A stretch of DNA of 64,000 nucleotides from contig CAYVFI010000010.1 of the NCBI GenBank assembly GCA_964450955.1, positions 94,696 through 158,695 on the forward strand, read 5' to 3'. The stretch comes from CAYNWT01 sp964450955 (lineage in GTDB: Bacteria > Planctomycetota > Planctomycetia > Planctomycetales > Planctomycetaceae). The translations under genes were made by a program, and so were the position numbers. Position 1 is the first letter of the stretch; the number at the start of each line of letters is the position of its first letter. The notes under the pieces were generated by a model that worked only from the letters and a program-made list of their open reading frames with translations, was not told the origin of the DNA and ran no database searches. Shown piece after piece: positions 17,280-25,985 of the stretch.

Positions 17280-20200
17280 ATGCCGAAATCTGATCCTGAC
17301 AACAGTTCTGACAAGACGCACACGCCCGATCCGCAGTCGATCGAAGGCCTGTTCCTGTCTGCTTTGAACAAGGAAGTGGGCGACGAACGAGAAGCGTTTC
17401 TGGACGAAATTTGCGGCGACGATGCCGATCGACGCCTGCGAATTGTGGCTCTGCTGCGGGCCTACGACGACGCCGGTAGCTTCCTGGAACGCCCGATTTC
17501 CGGACTCTCTGCCACCCAATCATTGGACCTAAGCTTCCTCACGAAGTCCGACGATCCAAGCCTGATTGGAATGCTTGGCCCCTATGAGGTTTACGAACTC
17601 ATCGGTCGTGGCGGCATGGGCATGGTCTTCCGTGCCCGCGATCCGAAATTGAACCGCATCGTCGCTATCAAAGTGCTCGCACCAGAACTTGCGGCTCATA
17701 CCAACGCCCGCTTGCGGTTCCTGCGTGAAGCACAAGCTGCGGCCGCGATTAGTCATCCGCACGTCGTGACGATTCATGCCGTTGAAGACCGGTTGGAAGA
17801 CGGCAAGAACGAACTGCCGTTCATCGTCATGGAGTGCATCGTTGGGCAGACGCTGCAACAGAAACTGGACAAACAAGGTTCGTTGCGGCTTACGGAAATC
17901 GTTCGCATCAGCCAACAGATGGCGGACGGACTGGCTGCTGCTCACAAACAGGGCCTGGTCCATCGCGACATTAAGCCAGCCAACATTCTGCTGGAAAACG
18001 GCGTTGAACGCGTCAAGATCTCCGACTTCGGACTCGCACGAGCTGTCGACGACGCGACCATCACTCGAACCGGTGAAGTCAGCGGAACGCCGCAATACAT
18101 GTCGCCGGAACAGGCCAGCGGCGAACGTGTAGACCATCGATCAGACCTGTTTAGCCTTGGTTGCGTGATGTACGCGATGTGCACGGGACGATCGCCGTTC
18201 CGTTCGACCAGTTTGGTGGCTGCGATCAAGCGAGTCTGTCACGATACACCGCGGCCGATTGAAGAAATCAATCCAGGACTGCCAGCGTGGTTGATTCAGT
18301 TTGTCAATCAGCTGCTCAACAAGGGCCCGGATCAGCGACCTCAGTCGTCTGCAGAGATCGCAAAATTTCTGGAACAGCATCTGGCGAATTTGCAGCAACC
18401 GGAACACGTCAGTAAGCCTGTTGTCCCTCAGCCAATTGCCGCATTGCAACAGACCATTGTTCCGTCTGCCGCCAAACCCGCCCAAACGGCCGCGGCAGCG
18501 CCGACAAAGAGCATCGTGAAGCAACCGATGTTTAGGATGGGGGTGCTGGTCATCCTGTCCCCTCTAATCCTCACCAGTCTCGCGGCATTCCTTTCCGTGA
18601 ATCGATACGTCTCTCCGAGCGTCATGCCCGGCAGTGAAGTGTTCGTCTTGTCGGTCTACATCCTCGTACCAATTGGTTTTCTGTTGGTGGCTGGTGCTAT
18701 TGCGGGAACGAAGACCAGCAAGCAGCGTAAGTACCTATGGCTGTACATGCTGCTGGGGCCTTTAGGCATCTTGCTGTACATGATGAACCGCGATGAAGAA
18801 GCAGCCGCCGCTCCCGAGGCCGCGCCTCCACTTTCACCAGCACCGACCCCCGTCGCAAGTTCGCGGTCAGCTCCGGTTACAGCCGAGGAACCCACAAATT
18901 CGCCGAAGTACATCCCGACTCCAGTCGGGTTCATGAGTGCCACATTAAGCGTCCTGGCAGCGGCCATCGCGACTGCGGTCTTCATGAAAAGTAGTCGCGT
19001 TTCACTTGGGAGTGAAGGGATTTTCTACATCGCCAGCTGGGGCCCACGCGTCATCGCACTTGGCCTGCTGGCTGCTTCGGCCGTGAGACGAATCATCTAC
19101 CCGAAGGAATCCATCCAATCAATTGGAGCCTGGGGAGCCGCGGTTGCCGGCATTGGCCTTTCCGCGTACCTGCCATTCCTTATCGCCGGCAACTTCCTTC
19201 ACTGGGAGCCACTGGTCGCGGCGTTGATAACCTGGATCGCATTGCACGTTGGAACCGTCTTCGCTGTTCGCAAAGCACTTAACGAACGCAGCGACGCGAA
19301 CCACTTGGTTGCCGAATCCTGCCGCAGCGCCGGGAACCACTACGTGCTATACGGGGCAGGTCTCATAGCGAACGCGCTTGGCTACCTGTTCTCTTTGCTC
19401 TATGTCGTCGATACCCCGGGTTCCCTTGACGATTACGCTCCTCAAGTGATTACCACCTGTGTTGCCATCGGTTGCGTTCTTCTTTCGGTCGGCATCGTCC
19501 TGCGTAATCGGGCGGCTGGCAAATCAGGAACCGGACCGGGCGCTTTAGCTTCGTACCTGCTGCTGGGACCGCTGGGCATCATCCTATGGTTGTCTCACCG
19601 CGACCGAATGGTTCGCAATGAATTGCAGCGACTCAAAGATGGAACAACGGAACCAGCACCTGACCCAATTGTCCTCGAACCAGAATCATCTACCGCGGTC
19701 ATTGGACGCTATCTGTGCCACCTTGGTTGCCTGCTAGTCACATTGCCCATCCTGCAGCAGCTCGCGACTTTGCTTTTGGCCTGGGCGATGCCGGGCTGGA
19801 GCATGATTGAGCCGGGCACAATTCTATCTTTGCTTGTCGGAGCCATCGCCACAGCACTGGGCCTGGGACTGCGACGGTTCTCTGACGACCAACCGAACAG
19901 GCAACGGCCGCTGAAACTGTGGCGACCCGTTACAGCCCTGCTGCTGCTCGCTTCAACGGCAGGCAGCGCTATTTGCATTGAGACTCAAAGCCGACGTGAC
20001 GCGACCATGCAGTCCCGTTTCGAACAGCCAATCTCCAACGGCCAAAGCCGGGGTGGCGGATCAAGACAAGAATCTCCGCGACCAGGCATACAAATCCCCG
20101 CTGAAGTGGCTCCGAAGTCCGGGCTGAGGGGTGCCATCGACAGCACGGTTGGTAGTGCTGGCGGCGCGGGCCGAAGTCCTGCCATGACAGCATCGAATCG

Positions 20201-20750
20201 CGTTGGCGAATTCGTCGTCGACATCGAGGACGATGGCATTCAACTCGCCGTTCGGCAACTCAGCGCGTTTGGGGCGGAACCTGTACCGGGTTCCGAAAAA
20301 CAAGTCACGGCGTTCGGACAAACGGTTCTTTCTCTACCGCCCGGTGAGTACGAAGTCGTGGCTCATGACAAATGGTTCGGCTGGGCCGAACGGCCTTTCC
20401 TCAGCAAACACGTGACTGTCAAAGAGTCTAACACGACGAACCTGGCAGTTGGGCGCATGCTGTCAGAACTGGATCCAAACGGCGCTGAAGGTCTCGATTT
20501 CTTTTGGAACGGTAAGAAGTCGTTTACCGCTGGTGACCTGCAAATCGTGGACGTGATTGCCCATCTGCTGGACGAACTCAAAACCGGTGATGGAACCACA
20601 AACCTACAAAACATCACCAAGGCGTATGCGATTCAAAACAACGGAATGGAAGTTCCGGACTTCGACAAGTTCTGGCCACAGGTCTGCCCGGACTGCATCG
20701 TGCCCGCCAAGAAAGAAGGAACCTGGCGTCTGGCTCCGTTGCCCCGTTAG
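17280..20750 (+). CDS. Membrane Ser/Thr protein kinase
   Basis: 1156 aa. The start is put at ATG 17280 (GGAG 8 bases upstream) rather than a GTG at 17250. Residues 19-72 are the helical N-terminal module common in planctomycete kinases (EREAFLDEICGDDADRRLR). The Hanks-type kinase domain spans about 101-370: GRGGMGMVF loop, VAIKVL with Lys131, HRDIKPANILLE catalytic loop, SDFGLAR, and GTPQYMSPEQASGE. After it come around ten hydrophobic helices in two blocks, each ending in a near-identical LLGPLGI(L/I)L motif, then a Gly/Ser/Arg-rich linker and a roughly 180-residue C-terminal region with a beta-rich part. The sensory region is therefore multi-membrane, which is unusual for the family. Substrates unknown; the upstream ECF factor is an obvious candidate. 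Confidence 0.94.
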   Translation: MPKSDPDNSSDKTHTPDPQSIEGLFLSALNKEVGDEREAFLDEICGDDADRRLRIVALLRAYDDAGSFLERPISGLSATQSLDLSFLTKSDDPSLIGMLGPYEVYELIGRGGMGMVFRARDPKLNRIVAIKVLAPELAAHTNARLRFLREAQAAAAISHPHVVTIHAVEDRLEDGKNELPFIVMECIVGQTLQQKLDKQGSLRLTEIVRISQQMADGLAAAHKQGLVHRDIKPANILLENGVERVKISDFGLARAVDDATITRTGEVSGTPQYMSPEQASGERVDHRSDLFSLGCVMYAMCTGRSPFRSTSLVAAIKRVCHDTPRPIEEINPGLPAWLIQFVNQLLNKGPDQRPQSSAEIAKFLEQHLANLQQPEHVSKPVVPQPIAALQQTIVPSAAKPAQTAAAAPTKSIVKQPMFRMGVLVILSPLILTSLAAFLSVNRYVSPSVMPGSEVFVLSVYILVPIGFLLVAGAIAGTKTSKQRKYLWLYMLLGPLGILLYMMNRDEEAAAAPEAAPPLSPAPTPVASSRSAPVTAEEPTNSPKYIPTPVGFMSATLSVLAAAIATAVFMKSSRVSLGSEGIFYIASWGPRVIALGLLAASAVRRIIYPKESIQSIGAWGAAVAGIGLSAYLPFLIAGNFLHWEPLVAALITWIALHVGTVFAVRKALNERSDANHLVAESCRSAGNHYVLYGAGLIANALGYLFSLLYVVDTPGSLDDYAPQVITTCVAIGCVLLSVGIVLRNRAAGKSGTGPGALASYLLLGPLGIILWLSHRDRMVRNELQRLKDGTTEPAPDPIVLEPESSTAVIGRYLCHLGCLLVTLPILQQLATLLLAWAMPGWSMIEPGTILSLLVGAIATALGLGLRRFSDDQPNRQRPLKLWRPVTALLLLASTAGSAICIETQSRRDATMQSRFEQPISNGQSRGGGSRQESPRPGIQIPAEVAPKSGLRGAIDSTVGSAGGAGRSPAMTASNRVGEFVVDIEDDGIQLAVRQLSAFGAEPVPGSEKQVTAFGQTVLSLPPGEYEVVAHDKWFGWAERPFLSKHVTVKESNTTNLAVGRMLSELDPNGAEGLDFFWNGKKSFTAGDLQIVDVIAHLLDELKTGDGTTNLQNITKAYAIQNNGMEVPDFDKFWPQVCPDCIVPAKKEGTWRLAPLPR

Positions 20751-20802
20751 TTACTGGATCTACAGGAACGAGCCCACGAGCCCATTTTTGCAGCGTAAAC
20801 GC

Positions 20803-20837
20803 AAAGAGGCTCGAACCAACTTGGTTCGAGCCTCTTT
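20803..20837. terminator. Bidirectional rho-independent terminator
   Basis: A 17-base perfect inverted repeat, AAAGAGGCTCGAACCAA and TTGGTTCGAGCCTCTTT, is separated by one C; the real loop is a few bases wider. T-rich (CTTTCTC) and A-rich flanks allow use in both directions. It lies between the convergent 3' ends of the kinase gene (20750) and the PEP-synthase-like gene (20875), where a shared terminator is expected. Confidence 0.88.
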
Positions 20838-20874
20838 CTCATTCACTCGTCGCGGTACGAAACGCCGTACAGCA

Positions 20875-22809
20875 TTAGAACACCCAAGGCCGAGCTTGCT
20901 TGATCACAAGCTTGTCATCCTTCGTGATCTTGAACTCGATCTCCATCGCAAACTTAGCATCTTCCTTGTCGCGTTTGTAAAGTTTCGCGAAGCGAGCGTG
21001 GATGCGGCCAAGATGCTTTCGCAGTTCGGCAAGATGTTTGTCTCCAAGTAGCTTCTCGCCGTCAGCAACCTGATTGGATCTACGGACGATTTGCGAACCG
21101 TCGCGTTCCCACCAGCCGAGCAGAGTCTCTTCAGGAGATGACTCAGCATCGGGGTTCGTCACAAGATCCTCGCCGGTCTGCGTATTGATGTAATAGTTGC
21201 CCTGACTCTCGTACAAAATGTCTTCGGTGACAGCGACGCCGTTGGCTTTCTCACCCTTATAGTTGGGGTGCAACAACACGCCCATCGCTGTCGTTTTGTG
21301 ATCGATCCGGTAGAACTCGCGTTCTTCAAACGCTCGGAAGTTCCACAGGCTTGCGAACACCTGCTTTACCGTTTCTGCCAGATGCCCTTCGTCAGGCTTA
21401 TGCGTGAACGAGTCATACAAACCGGCTCCACTGAACCCCGGGAGGTCTTCGTTGTTGGTACTGGACCGACAGCGAATCGATGTGCCCGCAGGAAACGATT
21501 TCTGAACCTTCGCAAGCGATTCCATCATCGCCTCAGGCATATCGCCCTTGATGATGGCCTTTCGCAGCTTGCTAAGTTCTTTCTTCATGTTGGGCTCAGC
21601 TGCAGATCGGTTCTCTAACAGTTCGTCAATCTGCTTGTAGAACCCGTTGTGCTTCATGAACTGGTCGTAGAAATGAAACGGAACAGCGTGGCCGTCCGGC
21701 AGTGTGCCGGCCGGGAACTCAAATTTGTGCATGGCAGACAGGTTGGCGGCCTTCGAACCGAACGCATCCGCCCCTTCAAAGCCGACGTCCGCCAAAGTCA
21801 CAATGTCCTGTTTGTCCAGGTTCCTAACCGGCGTCTGTGGCTGCGACGGTCGCATGTTTTCAAAGTGCTTATCAACTTCCGCCTTTGTGGCTTCGCGAAT
21901 CGAATAACCCTCATCCGAAACTCTGTAGCTCACAAACTTGCCAACCAGAGATGCGATTCGCTTGTCCTTCAACGCCTCGTTGATATACGCGTTGGGAACC
22001 TTGTCCTGAATCGCTCGCAGGTTCACGTGCGAAAGTGGAGTCTGCCGAACCTCGGTAATCACACCAGCGACGCGCGGCATTTGGTTCGGCAACGTCTTGT
22101 AAATCACAACATCACGAGGCGAAGGTCGCGCGTCGTTGTCCATGATTCGCAGGCGGCCGAATGATTCTGCTGAGTTCAACGGGAGGAACGCGATGCGCTT
22201 GAAAAGGTGCTCGTCCAGGTGGACAGCCAGGTTCCCGGCAGCGTACTTTTCCTTCTCACTTTCGTACCGTGCCAGGTTTCCTCGCAGCGGGTGGAACGAC
22301 AACTTACCCTTCATAAACGGCATGTGTTCAATCAGGATGTCGTGAACAAACTTCATTTGTTCGAACGTAAACGAATCGCTTGGCTGAAAGTCCATCGTGT
22401 ACAGTCCGGCGGTTCCATCCGGAGCCTGAATCCGGGGCAGGTATGTCAACGCACCGCGAACTCGGCTGTTGATGCCGACCATTCCCATCCACGGTGGGTG
22501 AGCTCGGTGGTTGTTCGTGTTCATGAAGTAGACGTCGGCGTTGTCTTCGTAGGCATCATTAATGATGAACTTCACGAATTCCAGATTCGCCAGGTACGCG
22601 TCGCGTTTGACGTCGGTTCCTTTGTAAGACAGCTTCTCGAATTCCTCACGACTGTTGATGGTCGCGACACCGAGTTCGTAATCCAGCTTTTCCGGTTCGA
22701 TCTTCTCTCGCGAACCTCCGCCACCAAACCCACGCCGCTGCGCGAGTGCATCGGTCGGACTTAGAAAGAACGAACCAATAACCGCTGCCAAAACAATTTG
22801 CCGAACCAT
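20875..22809 (-). CDS. PEP synthase/PPDK-like ATP-grasp protein with signal peptide
   Basis: 644 aa. The N terminus MVRQIVLAAVIGSFFLSPTDALAQ reads as a Sec signal peptide cleaved near residue 24, followed by RRGFGGGGS. Residues about 245-290 resemble a phosphohistidine swivel domain (VAGVITEVRQTPLSHVNLRA, His261). Residues about 335-644 are the PPDK/PEP-synthase N-terminal ATP-grasp: GSKAANLSAM (351-360), CRSSTNNEDLPGFSGAGLYDSF (from 447; written in part), and the end motif EIEFKITKDDKLVIKQARP. The swivel precedes the ATP-grasp, the reverse of PEP synthase order, and no PEP-binding TIM barrel is present. Export of an ATP-using enzyme is odd. It could be an outside phosphotransferase with another phosphoryl source, or a cytoplasmic enzyme with a misleading leader. 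Confidence 0.82.
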   Translation of the reverse strand: MVRQIVLAAVIGSFFLSPTDALAQRRGFGGGGSREKIEPEKLDYELGVATINSREEFEKLSYKGTDVKRDAYLANLEFVKFIINDAYEDNADVYFMNTNNHRAHPPWMGMVGINSRVRGALTYLPRIQAPDGTAGLYTMDFQPSDSFTFEQMKFVHDILIEHMPFMKGKLSFHPLRGNLARYESEKEKYAAGNLAVHLDEHLFKRIAFLPLNSAESFGRLRIMDNDARPSPRDVVIYKTLPNQMPRVAGVITEVRQTPLSHVNLRAIQDKVPNAYINEALKDKRIASLVGKFVSYRVSDEGYSIREATKAEVDKHFENMRPSQPQTPVRNLDKQDIVTLADVGFEGADAFGSKAANLSAMHKFEFPAGTLPDGHAVPFHFYDQFMKHNGFYKQIDELLENRSAAEPNMKKELSKLRKAIIKGDMPEAMMESLAKVQKSFPAGTSIRCRSSTNNEDLPGFSGAGLYDSFTHKPDEGHLAETVKQVFASLWNFRAFEEREFYRIDHKTTAMGVLLHPNYKGEKANGVAVTEDILYESQGNYYINTQTGEDLVTNPDAESSPEETLLGWWERDGSQIVRRSNQVADGEKLLGDKHLAELRKHLGRIHARFAKLYKRDKEDAKFAMEIEFKITKDDKLVIKQARPWVF

Positions 22810-23104
22810 GCGTTGTGAATCCTTAGGATGCGAAAGCGTCTGCCCCTCAATGAACCCGATCTTAGCCCAAAAGTACCGGTCGATTCACCCGGACGCGTGT
22901 GTCACGCAATGCAGCAGCAGTCCCGGACCATTGAATTCACTTCGCAAGCGTCGAAAAGCCGTTCCGTTTATTGGGCGTAATTCCGAAATATCGCTCAATT
23001 CTGCCCGGATTCCTCTGAACCCGCTGTGATCTCCCGCGTTCTTAATTACGACAGGCCAGTACGGCCAAGCTGATCGTGAGCCATGGAAGCCGCGAGGTAA
23101 CAAA

Positions 23105-23344
23105 ATGAAATTCCTCAAGCGAAGCAAAGAAAGAACACCAAACCACCTGGCTGGAGCCCTTTTCGGCGGCTTCGTCGGAGTTATCGGCGGCATCCTGGCC
23201 TTCGCCGCCATGCGACACGCAGGCATGTCGCCAGACTGGCAAAACGACATGGCCGGCGGATTGGTTGTCGGTTCCGCAATCGGAGCCCGCTTCCCAATTC
23301 TGGCGCAAGTCTCGCTGGAATTCTTCCAGGTGTTCTTCCCGTAA
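23105..23344 (+). CDS. Small membrane protein, hypothetical
   Basis: 79 aa. A basic start (MKFLKRSKERTPNH) precedes a glycine-rich membrane helix (LAGALFGGFVGVIGGILAFAA), a short polar loop, and a second hydrophobic part (AGGLVVGSAIGARFPILAQ). GAGGT stands 7 bases upstream of the ATG. No family recognised. The minus-strand frame across the same bases is Arg/Pro-rich and looks like a shadow. Confidence 0.6.
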   Translation: MKFLKRSKERTPNHLAGALFGGFVGVIGGILAFAAMRHAGMSPDWQNDMAGGLVVGSAIGARFPILAQVSLEFFQVFFP

Positions 23345-23362
23345 AAACCGTTCCGGCTAATC

Positions 23363-23456
23363 GAAGCCCGGCGTCTCATTCGTTCTCCACTGCGCACAAC
23401 GAAGAGAAATTCAAACTGTTTCTCAGCCGCGGAGAACCATCGAGACGCCGGGCTTC
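23363..23456. repeat. Large imperfect inverted repeat between genes
   Basis: The arms GAAGCCCGGCGTCTC (23363-23377) and GAGACGCCGGGCTTC (23442-23456) are exact inverted copies of 15 bases. Inside them TTCTCC (23383) and GGAGAA (23431) also pair. It could fold into a long interrupted hairpin. It lies between the small membrane gene and ribokinase, so a terminator, attenuator or a small palindromic element are all possible. I see no second copy in the window. Confidence 0.75.
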
Positions 23457-23521
23457 TCTCCACGCATAAGTTCACGGACGCTAAAGTCAGGTGTCAGCAT
23501 CACCTCAACCGAGCCCACAAC

Positions 23522-24436
23522 GTGAAACCCCGCATCGCCGTCCTTGGTTCCATCAACATGGACCTCATGATTCGCTGCCCGATTCTACCCCGACCGGGTG
23601 AGACCATCGCGGCCGAATCATCCGTCGAAATCTGCGGCGGCAAAGGAGCGAACCAGGCAGTCGCCGCCGCCCGCGCTGGCGGAAACGTGACCATGATCGG
23701 GCGGCTTGGAGATGACGCATTCAACAGCCGGCTCCGCCAGAATCTGCACAACGACGGTATCGACACGCAACATGTTCTGAAAACCCCGGACTGCCCCAGC
23801 GGACTCGCCGTCGTCGCTGTCGAACACAGCGGAGAGAACTCAATTCTGCTGGTCCCCGGCGCGAACGCACTCCTGTCACCAGCAGACGTCCAGAACGCGC
23901 GAACGGTTATCGAATCCAGTGACGCGTTGTTGGTTCAACTGGAGATTCCAACCGATACCGTCGCGGCTGCCTTGGACATCGCAAACTCAGCCGGTGTCCG
24001 AGTCATCCTGGACCCCGCTCCGGCTCCTCGTGTGTGGGTCACTGAGTTCAACAAAGTCGATCTTCTTTGCCCCAACGAATCTGAAGCCGCGGTCATTTCC
24101 GGTTCGCCAGTCACTAACCTGCAGCAGGCAGCACTTGTTGCAGCACAGCTCCAAAACCAAATCCGGGGCGACGTCATCATCACGATGGGCGAAGAAGGTT
24201 CTGTCCTCTGCACGCAACAAGGAACCACAACTGTCCCCGCGTTCCCAACAAACCCCGTCGACACCACCGGCGCCGGAGACGCGTTCGCCGGCGCGCTGGC
24301 GGTTCATTGGGCCGGACACAACGACCTAGCCGCGGCAGTCCGGTTCGCCAACGCCGCCGGAGCACTGGCAACCACCCGGCCCGGAGCCCAATCAGGCATG
24401 GCGTCGCAAACCGAGATTGAATCCCTGCAATCGTAG
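23522..24436 (+). CDS. rbsK: Ribokinase (PfkB family)
   Basis: 304 aa from a GTG. Phosphorylates ribose to ribose 5-phosphate with ATP. Signatures: N-terminal GSINMDLMIRCPILPRPGET, the sugar-binding GGKGANQAVAAAR, and the catalytic anion hole DTTGAGDAFAGALA with the general-base Asp. The length is typical. The product feeds into the pathway in which rpiB, far away at 779, acts. Its 3' end runs convergent to the Lrp gene with 6 bases between. No ribose transporter or repressor is adjacent. Other PfkB sugar kinases share these motifs, but the NMD/GGKGAN details point to ribokinase. Confidence 0.92.
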   Translation: MKPRIAVLGSINMDLMIRCPILPRPGETIAAESSVEICGGKGANQAVAAARAGGNVTMIGRLGDDAFNSRLRQNLHNDGIDTQHVLKTPDCPSGLAVVAVEHSGENSILLVPGANALLSPADVQNARTVIESSDALLVQLEIPTDTVAAALDIANSAGVRVILDPAPAPRVWVTEFNKVDLLCPNESEAAVISGSPVTNLQQAALVAAQLQNQIRGDVIITMGEEGSVLCTQQGTTTVPAFPTNPVDTTGAGDAFAGALAVHWAGHNDLAAAVRFANAAGALATTRPGAQSGMASQTEIESLQS

Positions 24437-24442
24437 CGCAGG

Positions 24443-24907
24443 TCACTCCGCAAAGTTAGGCAACTCGTGCGATCGCGCGTGGTCGAAAATCAACGACGTC
24501 TCCATGTGAGCCACATCCTCCCGCGCGGCAAAGTTCGCGCTCACCACATCGCGCAAGTGGTTCACACTGCTGGCCACGACATGAACCAAAAAGTCCTGAG
24601 CCCCGGCCAATAAGTACACGCTCACGACCTCTGGGATTCGCAACAGGTGATCGCGTAGCGAATCAAACGACACCAACGCATGCTTCGCCAACTGCACTGA
24701 GACCATCGCCTGCACCTGAATCCCAAGCGCTTCCGGGTTGACCGCGGCGTAGTAACCTTCCAAAGCCCCAGACTCACGCAGCCGTCGGACGCGTTCCAAA
24801 CACGTGGACGGCGAAACCCCAACAGACGCCGCTAGTTCCTTGTTGGTCACCCGGGCATCTTGCTGAAGAGCTTTCAACAGCCCGAAGTCTGTTCGGTCGA
24901 GGTTCAT
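24443..24907 (-). CDS. Lrp/AsnC family transcriptional regulator
   Basis: 154 aa. The N-terminal winged helix-turn-helix is clear: DFGLLKALQQDARVTNKELA then SVGVSPSTCLERVRRLRESGAL. The C-terminal RAM domain follows with VQAMVSVQLAKHA and VSVYLLAGAQDFLVHVVA, which binds an amino acid and assembles octamers. It is divergent from the phenylalanine hydroxylase operon with a 148-base gap, so it is the likely regulator of that operon in response to an aromatic amino acid; this is inferred from position. Confidence 0.93.
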   Translation of the reverse strand: MNLDRTDFGLLKALQQDARVTNKELAASVGVSPSTCLERVRRLRESGALEGYYAAVNPEALGIQVQAMVSVQLAKHALVSFDSLRDHLLRIPEVVSVYLLAGAQDFLVHVVASSVNHLRDVVSANFAAREDVAHMETSLIFDHARSHELPNFAE

Positions 24908-25055
24908 GAGCTCAGGCCCTTATCGCATATTCAACGAAACCAGATCCATTTTCCGAATCATATACGAATCAGACCAACTTCCAGCAGACAAACACGAAAG
25001 ATGAACGATAATTACCGTAGTTTCACCGACTTCAGCGTGTTGAAAGGGATGGGCC
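24908..25055. promoter_or_regulatory. Divergent promoter region, Lrp gene / phenylalanine hydroxylase operon
   Basis: 148 bases between divergent starts, richer in A and T than its flanks. A direct repeat GAATCATATACGAATCA lies near 24955-24971 and could be a regulator half-site pair. AAAGGGATGG just before 25056 is the ribosome site of the hydroxylase. Exact -10/-35 boxes were not assigned. Confidence 0.45.
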
Positions 25056-25985
25056 ATGAGTACCGCCGCCACAGAAGGACTAACAACCACCAAAGCTCCA
25101 TTCATTGAGCGAGCTCAGAAGAACGGCGAACTGTACATCGAACAACCGTACGAGCTTTACAGCGAAGAGAACCACGATACATGGAGCCGACTTTTCCACA
25201 CCATCCGGCCAATGTGGGACAAGTACGCGAATGATCGCTTCATGGGCGGCGTCGAAAATCTGGGACTCAAGCCCGACGCAATTCCGCGTCTGGACGACAT
25301 CAACCAGTTTCTGGATCCACTGTCCGGCTTTAAAGCAAAACCGGTCTCGGGCTACGTCCCCGCGTACCTGTTTTTCGATTGCCTGCGAAATCGCAGCTTC
25401 CCAACCACCATTACCATTCGTGACGGCAAGCGGTTGGACTACCTGCCAGAACCAGACATCTTCCACGACATCGCAGGTCACGTGCCAATGCACACCGACC
25501 GCAAGTTCTCTGATGTTTTGGTTCGCTTCGGCGAAGTCGCACGCTTCGCTGCCTACCGCGCGAAGAAGCTGACTTCAGATCGCGACGAACTTGTCCGCCG
25601 TGTTGAAAGCAACATTAAGGCGATGGCCAGGTTCTTTTGGTTCACCGTTGAGTTCGGCCTCATCAAGCAAACAGATGGCATGAAGGCTTACGGCAGCGGC
25701 CTGCTAAGTTCCATCGGCGAACTAGAACACTGCATCGAATCGCCTGAAGTCCAACGCTTTCCTATTCAGCTTGAATGGGTCGTGAATCAGTACTTTGAGA
25801 TCGACAAATTCCAACCACTTCTATTTTGGATCGATTCCTTCGAACAACTGTTCGACCTGGTTGATGAACTGGAAGTGTGGCTAAAAAAAGGCAAGCTGGA
25901 CAACGTGTCACCGGGCGAACCGCTTGTGAACCCGGCCGACCTGGAATCATTCCTCGAAGCCAGCGAACAAATCGACGATGAGTAA
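25056..25985 (+). CDS. phhA: Phenylalanine 4-monooxygenase (aromatic amino acid hydroxylase)
   Basis: 309 aa, the single-domain bacterial form without an ACT domain. It hydroxylates phenylalanine to tyrosine using O2, non-haem iron and a reduced pterin. Iron ligands are visible as HDIAGH (His137, His142) and the Glu in WFTVEFGL (Glu199); the interval between them is about 17 residues longer than in the mammalian enzyme. SYG-like active-site context KAYGSGLLSSIGELEHCI is conserved. The stop overlaps the SDR gene start, and a pterin-synthase-like gene overlaps next, so enzyme and cofactor genes are made together. The divergent Lrp gene is the likely regulator. Confidence 0.95.
   Translation: MSTAATEGLTTTKAPFIERAQKNGELYIEQPYELYSEENHDTWSRLFHTIRPMWDKYANDRFMGGVENLGLKPDAIPRLDDINQFLDPLSGFKAKPVSGYVPAYLFFDCLRNRSFPTTITIRDGKRLDYLPEPDIFHDIAGHVPMHTDRKFSDVLVRFGEVARFAAYRAKKLTSDRDELVRRVESNIKAMARFFWFTVEFGLIKQTDGMKAYGSGLLSSIGELEHCIESPEVQRFPIQLEWVVNQYFEIDKFQPLLFWIDSFEQLFDLVDELEVWLKKGKLDNVSPGEPLVNPADLESFLEASEQIDDE

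Noticed and set aside
22885..23475. 196-codon minus-strand open frame over the small membrane gene
   Set aside because: Arg/Pro/Ser-rich, no domain, and it crosses the inverted repeat.
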